A stretch of DNA of 64,000 nt from Hymenopus coronatus. Taxonomy: Eukaryota > Arthropoda > Insecta > Mantodea > Hymenopodidae. Shown piece by piece: positions 1 to 11,453 of the stretch (within the stretch, counting starts at the first letter, position 1; every line of letters begins with the position of its first letter). The position numbers were made by a program, and so were the translations under genes. The stretch is from positions 53,280,001-53,344,000 of the forward strand of contig CM060883.1 in assembly GCA_030762935.1 (NCBI GenBank). The letters run 5' to 3'. The notes beneath the pieces are model-generated. The model was not told the DNA's origin. It searched no databases and was given only the letters and a program-made list of their open reading frames with translations.

Positions 1-436
1 TGCAAATAAAATGCATATCTTGAATTGTCTGGGTATAAGACTTTTTATTCCGAATGAATTTTGCTAAATTTTGCATACTGGCAAACCGTTACAGATAGAC
101 GTAAACGTTTCGCATAAAAATGTAGATCAATTTAAAACATACAATTTATGACACATACGTTTTTTTCGTGGAATTGACCATTTGTGAGATATTCGTTGTT
201 ATTTGTTTCAGATTTAAAATACTTACTTTTCTCATACGGGGAGTTGCTTTTAAAAGATTTGACTATCACTTTAGCCTAGCGTATTCCCTTATTTTCTTTC
301 TATCTACATGGAAGCAAGTAATTAAGACAATTTCTGCTAATGTTTATCTCAATTATCATAAAGTAGAAAAATATGCTTTTTAACAATTGGTACAGTGATG
401 TAGAGAAAGTGATGTGTATGGAACAATCCGATTTTT
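1..436 (+). repeat. HT repeat, T-half, cut by window start
   Basis: Begins inside the block CTTGAATT..CTGGG and runs through the CGTAAGAGAT-like, TTTTTTCGTGGAATTGACC and GGAAGCAAGTAAT blocks to the T end at a CCGATTTTTT variant. The order and orientation match all other + copies. The H half lies outside the window. The short ORFs here are not conserved between copies and are not called. Confidence 0.8.
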
Positions 437-835
437 TGTTTTCAAATTTACCCAAATGAAAAATAATCCCTTGCAATGAAATTATACACACAGCTCAATT
501 TCTGGAGCACGAACAGGCAGTAGACGTAATTAGTGTATCTTTTGAGTCTTTTCCTTTGCATAGTAACTTGCAATTTATTCGGCTTGAGATTATATATAGC
601 GAAACGAAGTCATGCTACGAGGTATATGTCTCCACCAATTTTCTTAACGAATTGCCACATATAACAGGCGCTGGAAAACGGCCTGTGCACCATCACCCCA
701 TCTGCTTAATATCCCTTTCTCTAAACAGCTGTAAGTTTATGCTTCTGATGGAAGTATCTGCTCTTAGAATGGATCCGACACATTGAAGATCATTCTTCTA
801 CATTTGCTAATGCAAAAATAAAAAAATAAATAATA

Positions 836-1692
836 AAAATCTGATGTGTTCCCATTCACATGACTTTCTCTACATCTTAGCAACAAATTATTAATAAAAA
901 GTTTATTCTTTTATTTACTTAATGCTAATCGAGAAAATTTGGTAATACGAGTCTTGTTACTTGCTTCCTCGTAAGTAGTAAATCGATAGTAAAGTCGTTT
1001 AAAAACTGGTTGCTATGTGATTAAATTACCTTTGTTTGTACGGACAGAGCTGACAAGTTGCCGTATGAGAAAAATATAAGTATTCTAAAGCTGAAACTAA
1101 TATCGAATACCTCAAAAACGGTCAAATCCACGAAATGAAGTATATTACATAAATTGTGTGTCTAAGCGAGCTCTATATTTTATGTGTGGTAACATTTTGT
1201 CTATCTCTTACGATTTAGCAGTTATACAAACTTCCGCAAAATTCATCTACAATAAACATGTCTTCAGAGGCTATTCTCAGAAAATTGAAGATATACATTT
1301 TATTTGTCACATATATATATATCATAAATATAATTTCAATCAAAATCGTTAGAGCTATTTTTGAGAAAATTAACATTTTCAAATGTTTGTCCATATAAAG
1401 TTTAGTTTGGGGGGGGGATTTTTCTCAAAAGCTTCGTGTCACATCCCTGGAAGATACTTAACTTAAATACCAAGTTTGGTATTTTATCGACTTTTCGTTT
1501 TTGAGTTATCGTGTTCACGGATACGGATACACACACAAAAACACACACACACATGGACATTTTTCAAAAATGTTTTTTTTTAATACAGAGGACTCTAAAA
1601 CATATATTTCTGGTGAAATCTCGGTATCGAAATTTTGGGTGGAGTGCAAAACCTTCTCAATGCACTATGTACATAGTATATGTAGAGAAAAT
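836..1692 (-). repeat. HT repeat, near full length
   Basis: Starts with the reverse T end (AAAATCTGATGTG) and ends with GTAGAGAAAAT, the reverse H end. The CA microsatellite (around 1530-1555) sits in its usual place, just inside the H end. The hairpin is degraded on one side (CACTATGTACATAGTATATG remains). The 102- and 87-codon ORFs overlapping the microsatellite are chance frames. Confidence 0.85.
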
Positions 1693-1997
1693 AGGACCAG
1701 ACTCAAACCGAGGATTATCTCGAAAGCTCATGCACCAATTGACCCTTTATCTTTTATCGGATGGCCAACACTGAGAAATAAAAAAGCACGATATAATATC
1801 GTAGTTTAGTGCTACACGTTGGCCAGCCAGCTTCTGATAGCATTCACGGGGTGTTGGCCCACCTACCTGGCTAAAGGTCAACTTGCCGGTAAACTGAGGA
1901 TGATGCAGGACTGGAAACCATGTGAAAGCAAAATAAACTGTGAGCCAAACTCAGATCTTGCATAACATCACATTTTGAAAAACATTTGTTTTTGTTT
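1693..1997. other. Unassigned spacer with a short inverted repeat
   Basis: No gene or known repeat was recognised. A perfect 9 bp inverted repeat (GGCCAACAC at 1763, GTGTTGGCC at 1851) suggests a small foldback element or the remains of one, but no target duplication was found. Confidence 0.3.
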
Positions 1998-2480
1998 TTC
2001 ACCCAACATTTTGATACTGAGAATTCTCCGAAATCACATGTGTTGAGAACCACTTGAATTAAAAAGAAGCATTTTTTGAAAAAGATCGGCGTGCGTGCAT
2101 ATGTATGAACAGCATACACTCAAAAACGAAAAACTGGTTAAGTACTAAATTTGGTATTTAAGTTTAATTTATGCCTAGGATGCGATACGAACATTTTTAG
2201 GATAATCTCCCCACCCTAAACTACCGTTTAATTGGAGCCTTTTTCGAAATTTTTGACTCTCATTAATGGCTCAAGCGATTTTGATTAAAGTGTCTCGTAT
2301 ACTAAAATCATTCACATGGAAAATAAAATGTATACTCTGAATATCTTGGGAATAGCTTCTGAATGACTTTTGGATGGACGGACGGATGGATGGATGGATG
2401 TATGGACAAATAGACAAAATCTGACTACACAAAAGCTGCAAAACCCTTAAAAGCAGACATTTTATATAAAATATATGTTT
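1998..2480 (+). repeat. HT repeat, hairpin lost, truncated before T end
   Basis: Starts at CACCCAACATTTTGATACTG and runs to the block after CTACACAAAA. A GGAT/GGAC tetranucleotide run (2371-2402) has grown from the TGGATGAATTTT block of the repeat. It directly abuts the next HT copy in the same orientation. Confidence 0.7.
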
Positions 2481-2481
2481 T

Positions 2482-2602
2482 TACTTTATCTGCACGCACT
2501 ATGTACATAGTATATAGAGAAAGTATTGCACTCCACCCAAAAATTCATTACTGAGATTTCACCGGGTCACCTGTATCCAAAATAAGTATTTTCACAAAAA
2601 GG

Positions 2603-2640
<38 letters not shown>

Positions 2641-3352
2641 GGTGTGTCTGTGAACACGATAACTCAAAAACGAAAAGTCCGTAAAATACCAAACTTGGTA
2701 CTTAAGTTTAGTATCTTCCAGGGATGCGACACGAAGATTTTGAGAAAAATCCCCCACCCCCAACTACCATTTACATGGAACAATTTTCGAAAAATTTTAT
2801 TTTTCTCGAAAATGGCTCTAACGATTTTGATTTAAATTTCAATATTAAGGATATTTACCTGGCAAATAAAATGTACATCTTGAATTTCCTGGGAATAACC
2901 TCTGAGGAGTACTTTATTCTGGATAAGTTGTACGGAATTTTGAATAACTGCTAAACCGTAAGAGATGGACAAAAATTTACTACACGAAAAATGTAGAGCA
3001 CGTTAAAACACAATGTTACATACATTTATTTTCGTGGAGTTGATAGTTTTTGAGACAATCCTTGTTTTTTGTTTCTGCTTTGAAAAACTTATACATTTCT
3101 CATACAGGAATTTGTCAACTGCTGTCCATACAAACAAAGGAACTTCAGTGACATAGCAACCAGCTTTTGACTATCACTTTAACTTATGATAATCTCTTAT
3201 TTCGCTTCTACTGACAAGGAAGCAAGTAATAAGACTATTTTTGCTAATTTTCCCTCGATTAGCATGAGGTAAATAGTGGCATAAGCTTTTTAACAATAAT
3301 TTGTTGCAGAGATGTAGAAAAGGTCATTTGAATGGAACACATCAACTTTTTT
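2482..3352 (+). repeat. HT repeat, full length
   Basis: H end TACTTTATCTGCACGCACTATG, then the hairpin, CACCCAAAAATTCAT and a pure GT tract at 2605-2639. All internal blocks follow in order to GGAACACATCAACTTTTTT. The THTHTH and VCVCVC frames over the tract are artefacts of the microsatellite. Confidence 0.9.
2605..2639. repeat. (GT)n microsatellite inside HT repeat
   Basis: About 17 uninterrupted GT units at the position where every HT copy carries GT/CA-rich sequence between GGTCCGTG and GTCTGTGAACACG. Confidence 0.95.
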
Positions 3353-3697
3353 GTGAAGGTAACCATTTTCAAGATATTCCTGTTATTGGTTTAATTTCCC
3401 AATAGCTTTACTTTTAACGAATGTGAATCTGTTATTTATTCTTTCTGCTCATACTGGTGGAGAAGAGATAACAGAATTTCAAAACCATCACCTCACAAAG
3501 AGACCAGCTCTTAAAATAGTTGACTATAACTTAAGCATAGTATGCTCTCCTGTTCTTGTGCGAGCAAGGAAATATTTAATAAAACGATTTCTGCCAATTT
3601 TATTTTTCGATTAGCATGGGCAATATAGAAGAATATTGTAAGAATAGTTTGTTTCAGAAAGTCATATGAATGTAACACATCAGAAATTGTTTGGCCT
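3353..3697 (+). repeat. HT repeat, T-terminal part joined to preceding copy
   Basis: Immediately after the T end of the preceding copy the sequence re-enters the family at the TTTTTCGTGGAG block (here TTTTTTGTGAAGGTAACC) and runs to a second T end (AACACATCAGAAATT). The junction falls on a T run shared by both sites, as in the tandem T-end copies elsewhere. Confidence 0.7.
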
Positions 3698-4344
3698 TTG
3701 TTCTTCATTTAAATATCACGATATCATATGTTTATTAAATTCGCATAAATAGAAATTTCCTCTCTTGTGCTTACAGATAGGAAGTAATCCTTAGTAAAGA
3801 AAACTTCGTGATTTGGAAGTTAGCATGTCAAACGCTAGATCATAAAGACAGTCTAAAGAAAGAAAATCAGCAAAAATACCAGCCCTTCCACTCGGGATTT
3901 GAAACCGGACCTCGGAGTTAAGAACGCAAACAAATTATCTGGGTAAAAAAAGGTTTAAACGGGATTCCTCAGGACATTTGGAACCCTCTACATAGCTAGT
4001 TCTCGGGTTAGCTGAGCATTGTGACATGTTAATATGTTAAAGATTTGAAGCTTTCTCGGTGTTGGTTACTACAGATGGCTTCACGGGATAGCAACCGAGT
4101 TAAATTGGAATCGGAAAAATCCAAGCTTTCGACCATCCTGACTCTGTAATCTTCGTCAGTTCCCATGAAGTCATCTGTAATGTTAATATGCTATGTCGGA
4201 ACTTCATTCCTCATTAATGTTTATGTCAAATATTATCAATACACTTTACATCAAATCACCATTTAGTTTTGAAGCAGCTGCCTAATTCCCCCAGGATTTG
4301 GTTAATTTCCCATGAAAGGGGCATGTTGTGCCTATTTCATGACG
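3698..4344. other. Unassigned region with tRNA-like patch and inverted repeat
   Basis: No gene seen. At 3890-3930 CGGGATTTGAAACCGGACCTC resembles a reversed tRNA B-box, and the same phrase recurs near 18830, so it is probably a SINE remnant. At 4070-4088 and 4161-4179 there is an imperfect inverted repeat of about 19 bp (TACAGATGGCTTCACGGGA against its complement) with roughly 72 bases between the arms. Confidence 0.35.
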
Positions 4345-4563
4345 TTTTGGTTGCGGGTTCAAACCTGGCAAAATGTGCGATAAATTTTTTCGAGCGTAAT
4401 ATCCTCCGGAAGGGAAGTAAAGTCATTGGTCCCTTTTCATATATTTATGGCACGTAAATAACCTCAACCTGATATACTGCCCTCTGAGCAAAATTAAGCC
4501 GACTTTCGCGTCCATATAGAATGGGACACTGAGAACCATAGCAGTTAAAGATCGCCAATACAT
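4345..4563 (+). mobile_element. SINE A, degraded head
   Basis: tRNA-derived SINE. The B-box region GGTTGCGGGTTCAAACCTGG is intact and the A-box half is damaged. The shared body follows: GGAAGGGAAGTAAAGTC, TTTATGGCACGTAAATAACC, CTCTGAGCAAAATTAAGC, ATGGGACACTGAGAACC and AGTTAAAGATCG. Further copies lie near 13970, 30918, 31895, 45622 and 51830. It is not a tRNA gene because no cloverleaf with paired acceptor stem follows. Confidence 0.8.
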
Positions 4564-4754
4564 TTCTTTTTCAATTTTATTTGGTGACTTTTTCTATAGA
4601 TTTACTGACACTGAATAAATAACTGGCAAGTGCAACGTATTATTCACGAGGTGCATAGTAATTTGAAAAAAAATTCTGTACTTTTAAATCTATTTTATTT
4701 TACGTCGTTTTAACTTCTAATTCATACCGCGATGGATTTGTTCAATAAGATAAC

Positions 4755-5200
4755 TCATTGACGGTGTATGGTAGGCAGGACTCTTCCCCGTACCGAGCCA
4801 CTTATGCTTCGTGCCAAGCATATGGCGATAGGATATCAAAGTTTAGCTACTTTTACCATCCGTAGTCAGGTGGCGGCTTAGAGCCTGACATCGAGCCAGA
4901 CTCTTCTATCATCCGTGTCAATAGCCAGAGTTTAGTCAGCCCTTAAGGGGAACTCTATATACCATACTGCATTGCTCCGCGACAAACAGATGGCGCTAGG
5001 GTGCCATTCAGTTTAGCTGCTTTAACCGTCTGTGGACAGGTAGCATCGAAATCGCTATTACCATCTTTTTTCAGTTTCACTATTTGTTTTAGTCTGATTA
5101 AAACGTTGGATCGTGGAATTAAATATCCAATCCGGTATTTATCTTGGCAACTGAGGGAAATCACCTTACCGCCTCAGCCATCCCCTAGGTTCCAGTATTA
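4755..5200 (+). repeat. Rep2 dispersed repeat, copy 1
   Basis: Homologous to 32990-33340. It holds degenerate internal units of the type CTCCGCGACA..AGATGGCGCTAGGGT..ACCATTCAGTTTAGCTGCTTTNACCGTC, seen near 4800, 4860 and 4980. The right part reads as GIKYPIRYLSWQLRE in one frame and has the counterpart GIKHPNRYASWRLRK in the second copy. The family is not recognised. The peptide match may only reflect DNA homology. Confidence 0.6.
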
Positions 5201-5998
5201 TTTCAAGTTGTCTTAACAATGTCTTTTCTTTACTTCCAGGTGAGACAGTTCCTGTCGTGCCACGTGATTAAAAGGTCCTTAAAAGGGATATATAAATTAT
5301 ATCCAATATAATATATAAATTATATTAATAAGGGACAAATGTGGATTGTAAATGGTCAGGGAAGAAATGTCGTGAAACGCGTCTAAGAGTGCAAATACAG
5401 AGTTTACCACGAGCTGGCAAACGGCCCAGGTGAAAGAATGCCGATAAGGGTAGGACAATGAACCGAAGGTGTTGGAGGTTCTACTGCCCGAGGCTGGGCA
5501 TAACAAAGCAAATAGAAACAGTTTTCTTGTTGCTCGATCGACGCGAACTCATTTGCTATGGAAGAATTGTTGGTTTAAGACGTGATATTTGAGCCCCCGG
5601 TGGCAGCGAACGGGCGCTACATATGCCCACTATAGAAATAGTATTTAATACACGGTCACGAGTAGTGAGAGATGATGGGCGCAATCGCGTAAAACATAGA
5701 TGAAAAGGGTAAAATTTAGGAGGAATGCGTGTGTGTTCGACGGCAGAAAATACCTAAGAAAATGCATAAACGAGCTCGATAGCAATATTGAACTCAAAAG
5801 AAACCACTTGTGTCACACACCTGAGAAAGATCCTGAACTAGGGCACCCACATCTCCACACCATTCCACAATATCTAAACCTTCAAGCGGTATTCGAATCC
5901 GGGACACCCACACATTTGGGAACCATCTCACAGGATAGGCCTATCTTATTGTAAGTCAGTTTCAACTAAGCATTCCTCTAAAAAAAAGTAAGATAGCT
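5201..5998. other. Unassigned region with reversed tRNA-like B-box
   Basis: No gene is supported. GCGGTATTCGAATCCGGGAC near 5885-5905 is a reversed tRNA B-box, so 5800-5990 is probably a degraded minus-strand SINE of uncertain family. The 84-codon frame over it has no recognisable similarity. The remainder is moderately GC-richer than its surroundings. Confidence 0.35.
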
Positions 5999-5999
5999 T

Positions 6000-6290
6000 T
6001 GCCGCAACATATGAATAATCCGGAAGGACCCGGGTTCGATTCTCGACGGGCCGTTCATTTTGATCATGGGTTTATTCGTGGTTTCTCCAGGCTGGCAGGT
6101 GAATGCTGGTACTATTTCACTTCTACTGGGAGTTTTTTTCCGTCATTTGATCTCCCCTACATTTTCTTTCATCTGTTTCTTTTCATATGTATGTTTCAGG
6201 GCTGTAGGACCTGGCCTCAGCGATTGGTGCGTTGCGCAAGACGGCGCAACTTGCGCTATGTAAAGAATCTCCCTGATTCTTGGCCTGACG
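6000..6290 (+). mobile_element. SINE E, tRNA-derived
   Basis: The B-box sequence GGACCCGGGTTCGATTCTCG is followed by a body ending in a long pyrimidine tract (TCTTTCATCTGTTTCTTTTC) and TTTCAGGGCTGTAGGACCTG. The minus copy near 18930-19200 shares this tract and the TTTCAGGGCTG phrase, so the polypyrimidine-AG block belongs to the SINE rather than to a host intron. The A-box is not clear. Confidence 0.55.
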
Positions 6291-6492
6291 GTCTGGATCC
6301 CCTTCCTGTCTTCCTACCTATCTGTGGCACATTGGATACACAGAAGGACTACTATGCCAACGTGTCCAGCTGTTATTCGGTAACTGGAGGCTCCTGCGTC
6401 TGTTTAACCCGAATCTCTCCAAACATTCAGTTGATCCCTGAAAGAGCTCGGCTTTCTTTTCTAAAACCACTCTGTGCTCAACGGCAAGAAAG
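6201..6492 (+). other. Possible exon using a SINE-supplied acceptor
   Basis: A strong acceptor (pyrimidine tract then TTTCAG, ending 6200) and a near-consensus donor (AAAG|GTAAGTAC at 6492/6493) bracket 292 bases. The bracket lies inside a 165-codon open frame (5999-6496) that terminates within the donor. A second acceptor/donor pair brackets 6978-7045, but splicing in this frame meets a stop after three codons. The predicted peptide (for example DTQKDYYANVSSCYSV) matches no family I know. It may be a noncoding exon, a chimeric transcript exon, or chance. Confidence 0.25.
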
Positions 6493-8405
6493 GTAAGTAC
6501 AGTGAGCAGATCTACCTTAAAGTGATGCTATTGAAATGTTTACCAGTTATTATAATAGTGGTATTTTTTCCATGTATCAGAATTCTAGCTTACGTGGTTA
6601 TTTAAATAACTATTTTAGTGTTTAAATTCATTGTTCTAATACAATTCAGCCATTTGATGCATTTTTAAAACATTCACATAGAAAAATACACAGTAATTGG
6701 ATTTAAAAATAAATGTGTCATGATTTTTGTTATATTAGCCCTAATTAGTGTAGAAAAATATTTATTTTAAAATACCCTTAACATTTTAATCTTAAAAAAG
6801 TAATAATTTATTTATCAAATTTGGGGCATTATTTAAAAAAAATAATATTGTCACATCCTAGCTGTGTGCACAGAATGTGGTAGCATTGTAATTTATAATT
6901 ATCAGAATGTTGGCGACATTGCCAACTTCAACAGTTATTAAAACCACGGTAAGCGTGGCAATTGCTCTCCTTTGTAGGCTAAAGCTATAGGAAGTAACAT
7001 GTGCAACCAGGACACCAATTGGCCTCGTGCCCTGAAGGAACCCAGGTAATGTTATAAAGTGCTATTTGATTTAGATATGATTTCTTTTAATTTAGTAGCA
7101 TAGGTTACCCATCGTCATCATTTTCTGAATTAGGTTTTCCCTGTTGTATAGGATTTTGCATATGAGGGTGCTCCCCCCCTATGTCCACCCGTAGTAAAAA
7201 GTATATTTTGTCTAGTTTTACCTCTCAGCAGCCAAGCGTGTCCCCCTTATTTAGTGTGGGGTGTGACAATATGTCCATTTTCTTTAACGTGCCTTTGAGA
7301 GACATTATAATAAGTTTGAAGCAAATTAGTGAAAAATTTGCATCTTGCGGAACATTTTGAGTATGGAAAACTGTTTACGAGAAGATAACGTTAATATTAT
7401 GCCTACTCATCTATTGCTTCAACTAATTTATAATTAAACTTCAAGTGGGAAAAGGATATATTTTCTTAATGTCTAGAATTCATATCATTTTACTATGAAC
7501 CAGAATGTTCTTTTAATATTTCATACTTTGTGGTCAAATTTCACAGATTCATCACCTTAATTTAATCACCAAATGTTGTTTATTTTTGTTATTCAGAAGC
7601 TTGTGAGTTTCACCCACAATAATCTAAGCATACTTATTTGATATTTATTACCTGAGGACACATAAAAATTGTTTGTTTATAGCTTTTGGGCACATCACTG
7701 GTCGCCACAAAGACTACTGTTTGTTAAACAGTTAATATGAAATATCAGTTATAATGAAATTTAAAGGCTTTAAGTGTTGTAATAAAGGAAAGTATTTAAA
7801 AATAATTTCAAAAATAAATACGTTTATATAGGAAACTGTAAAACAGCATCGGAAAACTCTGATGCCGATGAGCTTCGATTAGATTTTACTGAGAGATTTA
7901 ATTTTTCATATCCGAAAAAATTCTTTTCATAGGATAACTATATTGCAGATACAGATTATAATCACCAATCTGAACGAATTGTCATATTTGATTATTTCAG
8001 GCAACGTAGAATATTTAAAATTATTGATCGGCTGTGTCTTGGACTTTGTTGATTTCACCACATATATTTCATAACAATACAATTGCGTCATCAGACTTAT
8101 TACATGGGAGTAAAATTGCTTGACACGCTCAACTTTTCTATTGGAATATTATCGTTACGATTATATACATGCATACTTTCTCCATTTAACACTACCTATT
8201 TTCACAGATATTTTATAAATGTATGTTCTTCATAGGATTCTACACTGTGTCACCGATTTCGATCAAACTTGGCCCAGATAATTTTCGACGCAACGCAAAA
8301 ATTACTGTCTAGCTAAGAATTTGCAAATCCTTTCCGTTTCACATGATTGTCTCATTTCATGTAATGCCTAAAAAAGCTCACAAGACCATCTATATCTTTC
8401 ACATT
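6493..8405. other. Unique AT-rich sequence
   Basis: No HT, SINE or other repeat is recognised over about 1.9 kb, and no long ORF on either strand. A small bracket with acceptor- and donor-like ends (CTCCTTTGTAG|6978..7045|GTAATG) is the only gene-like signal. This could be intron or intergenic DNA. Confidence 0.4.
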
Positions 8406-9262
8406 GATTTCTACTTTCTCTACACGCACTATGTGCATAGTGTACAGAGAAGGTATAGCACTCCACCCAAAAATTCGATACCGAGATTTCATTGGAAATA
8501 TATGTTTTAGGGTCCCCTGTATCCAAAAAAAAAAGCATTTTCAGAAAAAGATCCCTATGTGAGTGGATCCGTGTGTCTGTGAACACGATAACTCATAAAC
8601 GAAAAGTCGGTAAAGTACCAAACTTGGTATTTAAGTTTAATATCTTCCAGGGATGCGACACGAAGATTTTGAGAAAAATCCCCCCAACCCAAACTACCCT
8701 TTACATGGAACATTTTTCGAAAATTTTGATTTTGTAAAAAATGGCTAACGATTTTGATTGAAATATCGCACATTAAAGATATTTTACGTGACAAATAAAA
8801 TGTATATTTTGAATTTTCTGGGAATAGCCTCTGAAGACTACTCTATTCTCGGTCAATTTTACGGAATTTTGCGTAAGTGCTAAACGTAAGAGATGGACAA
8901 AAACTTACCACACAACAAATGTAGAGCACCTTAAAACACACAATTTATGCTATATACATTTTTCCTGGAGTTGATTGTTTTTGAGATATTCCTTGTTTTT
9001 TTTCAGCTATAAAGACTTATGCTTTTCTCATACAGGACTTTGTGAACTCGTGTCCAAACAAACAAAGGAACTTCAGTCGCAGAGCAACCATCTTTTGACT
9101 TTCACTTTAACCTATTGTACCCCCTTATTTCGCTTCTACTAACAGGGAAGCAAGTAATAAGACTATTTCTGCTAATTTTTGCCCCATTAGATGAAGTAAG
9201 TAGAATAATTTGTTGCAGTGATATAGAGAAAGTCATGTAAATGGAACAGCTCAGATTTTTTA
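8406..9262 (+). repeat. HT repeat, full length
   Basis: The H end TACTTTCTCTACACGCACTATG forms a good hairpin with CATAGTGTACAGAGAAGGTA. All blocks follow to AGAGAAAGTCATGTAAATGG and CAGATTTTTT. The microsatellite here has contracted to GTGAGTGGATCCGTGTGTC, showing that the GT tract is variable. Confidence 0.92.
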
Positions 9263-9487
9263 TATTGTTTAGTGCCCGCTTTTACTACACGGCACCGTAG
9301 TTGATGCCATTGATACTACATGGAATGAAAATAGAGCACAGGCATGCAATGGTGGGGAAAACCGGAGAACACCCACCCCTGCGCCGCTTTACCCACCATA
9401 AATCCCACATGCATTCACCTGGGATCGAACTCGGGTCACCTTGTTGAGAGGAAAGTGCAATTAATTACTCGGACACGGCGCGTCTAT
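9263..9487 (-). mobile_element. SINE B (Nin-DC-like core)
   Basis: Minus-strand copy. Reading in reverse: a tRNA-like head (CCGAGTAATTAATTG, then GGTGACCCGAGTTCGATCCC), CATGTGGGATTTATGGTGGG, AAGCGGCGCAGGGGTGGG, a core of GTTCTCCGGTTTTCCCCACC, CCATGTAGTATCAATGGCA and AGCGGGCACTAAACA. It lies right after the T end of an HT copy. Compare the clean copy at 63001-63240. Confidence 0.85.
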
Positions 9488-9545
9488 TGTTATGCAACCG
9501 CTTACGACTAATGATGCAATGTTGATTTTAAAACACGAAAAGAAA

Positions 9546-10190
9546 TTCTGATGTGTTTCCTTCACACGACTTTTTTTTACCTACTCTGAAACAAACTGTT
9601 CCTACAAAAGTTTATTTTTCTATACAATTCATGCTAATTGAGTTAAACATTAGCAGATATGGTTTTATGATTCAGTTTCTGCTAAGTAGAAGGAAAATAA
9701 GGGAATACACTAGGATAAGGTGAAACTAAAAAGCGATTCTGAAATGTCGTTCTTTTTTGTTTGACCAGGAAAAAGAAAACGGAGTAACGAACTCCCATTT
9801 GAGAAAAGTTTAGGCATTGTGAAACTGAAACTAACGTAATATCTTAGAAATGAATTCTACAACAATTATGACATGTTGTGAGTTATAACTAGTTCTACAT
9901 TTGTATGGAGTAAGTTTTTGTGTACCTCTTACAATTTGCCAGATTTGAAAAACTCATTCTGAATAAAGAGGCCTTTAGAGGTTATTTCGAGAAAATTCAA
10001 GATATACATTTAAAATGTGACTAAAAATATTAAAATGTGATATTTTATTCTAAATCGTTAGATTTGGATTTAAAAAATGTGTTCATATAAAGGGTAGTTT
10101 GGGGTGGGGGTATTTTTTTGAAATCTTCTTGTCGCATCTGAGAAGGACGCTGTCTAAGCTTGGCATTTGACGGACTTACATTTTTATCCA
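9546..10190 (-). repeat. HT repeat, T-half and middle
   Basis: Starts TCTGATGTGTTTCC and continues in reverse order to the CTTGTCGCATC and GGCATTTGACGGACTT blocks, where it is cut and joined to a + strand HT copy. The microsatellite and H end are missing. Confidence 0.8.
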
Positions 10191-11038
10191 GAATGTACTA
10201 AGTGAATAGAGAAAGTATTGTGTTATTCCCAAAATTTTTATGGATATTTCACCGGAAATACATGTTTTGGGATCCCCTGAATCCAAAAATTGCATTTTTA
10301 AAAACATGATCGTGTGTGAGAAATTGAGCAACATGGCTCAAAAACGAAAAGTCGTTTGAATACCAAACTTACATTTAAGTTCAGTATCTTTCAAGGGTAC
10401 TATAAGAAGATTTACAAGAAAATCCCCCAACCCTAATTACCCTTCACATGGGAATTTATTCAAAAATTGTAATTTCTCTCAAAAATGGCTCTAACGATTT
10501 TTATTAAAATGTCATATGTTTAATATATTTTCATATCAAACGGAATGTATATCTTGAATTTTCTGGGAATAGCCTCTGAAAACCTCTTCATTCTGGATGA
10601 CTTTTGTATAACTGGTAAACTTACTACAAAGACTATAGCCCTTATTAAAACACACAATTTGTGTCATATACATTTTTTGTAGAGGTAATGTTCTCGAGAT
10701 ATTCCGAGTCAGAGGTTTCAATTTTAAGATACTTAAACTTTTCTCAAACGGGAGACATCTTTCTTTTTGCCTCTCTTTTGTTTGCTCGAAGCAAGGAAAG
10801 AGAACCGAATTTCAATAGTTTCACTTAGCGACCGGCTTTTAAAAGATTTGCCAATCGCTTTAGCCGAGTACATTACCTATTTCCGTTCAACTTACAAGAA
10901 GCAAGGTATAATACACATTCTGATAAGGTTTATCTTGATTATCATGTCGTAGATAAAAGAATAATCTTTTGTAAGGAAAGTTTGTTTGTGGAGCGGCTAG
11001 AGACAGTCATTTGAACGGAACACATTTGATTTTTTCTT
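10191..11038 (+). repeat. HT repeat, nearly full length
   Basis: Only the right arm of the hairpin remains (AATAGAGAAAGTATTGTG). Then TTTCACCGGAAATACATG, GTGTGTGAG, GGCTCAAAAACGAAAAGTCG and the later blocks to GGAACACATTTGATTTTTT. It is adjacent to an inverted copy on the left, so the pair forms an inverted junction near 10190. Confidence 0.82.
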
Positions 11039-11039
11039 A

Positions 11040-11172
11040 TATTCTTCGCACACATATACATACGGATGTTTTTATACACATGCTTTTTTATTTACTTATG
11101 TTTTTATTCAAGAGATATCAAAGCATATATTTACGGTGAAATATGCACAGCGTAGTGGAAGAAAAAGTAAAA
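11040..11172 (-). repeat. HT repeat, H-end fragment
   Basis: CACACATATACATACGG, TTTTTATTCAAGAGATATC, AAAGCATATATTTACGGTG and a terminal GAAGAAAAAGTAA form the reverse H-side third. It directly follows the T end of the + copy, so another inverted junction occurs here. Confidence 0.6.
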
Positions 11173-11453
11173 ATCAATACACAAAAATAATGTTCTGCTT
11201 CCTCGGCTTCTAACTATAATAACCTATGGCTGAGCTGCAAGGACAACGTTATGAAAATGAGCATAAAAATAAAGTTAATAATTGTACAAGTGATAAAAGG
11301 TAGAAATAGTATCGATTGAACATATCCCGCTGACAATACATGACGTTTTATTTGGTATGAGGAATAGAAAGAACCGTGCCACAAGTATAGTAAGTTTCAC
11401 AAATTGGAATTTTTCTGTTTACACTATTTAACAGTAAATGCTTATAAAACGAT
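11173..11453. other. Unassigned AT-rich spacer
   Basis: No repeat family or coding signal is recognised. Confidence 0.4.

Noticed and set aside
1501..1809. 102-codon ORF over the CA tract of an HT copy
   Set aside because: Frame created by the microsatellite and not conserved in other HT copies, which have stops at different places.
2548..2763. Polythreonine/histidine frame
   Set aside because: Simple translation of the (GT/CA)n tract. The same occurs at 22894 and 23738.
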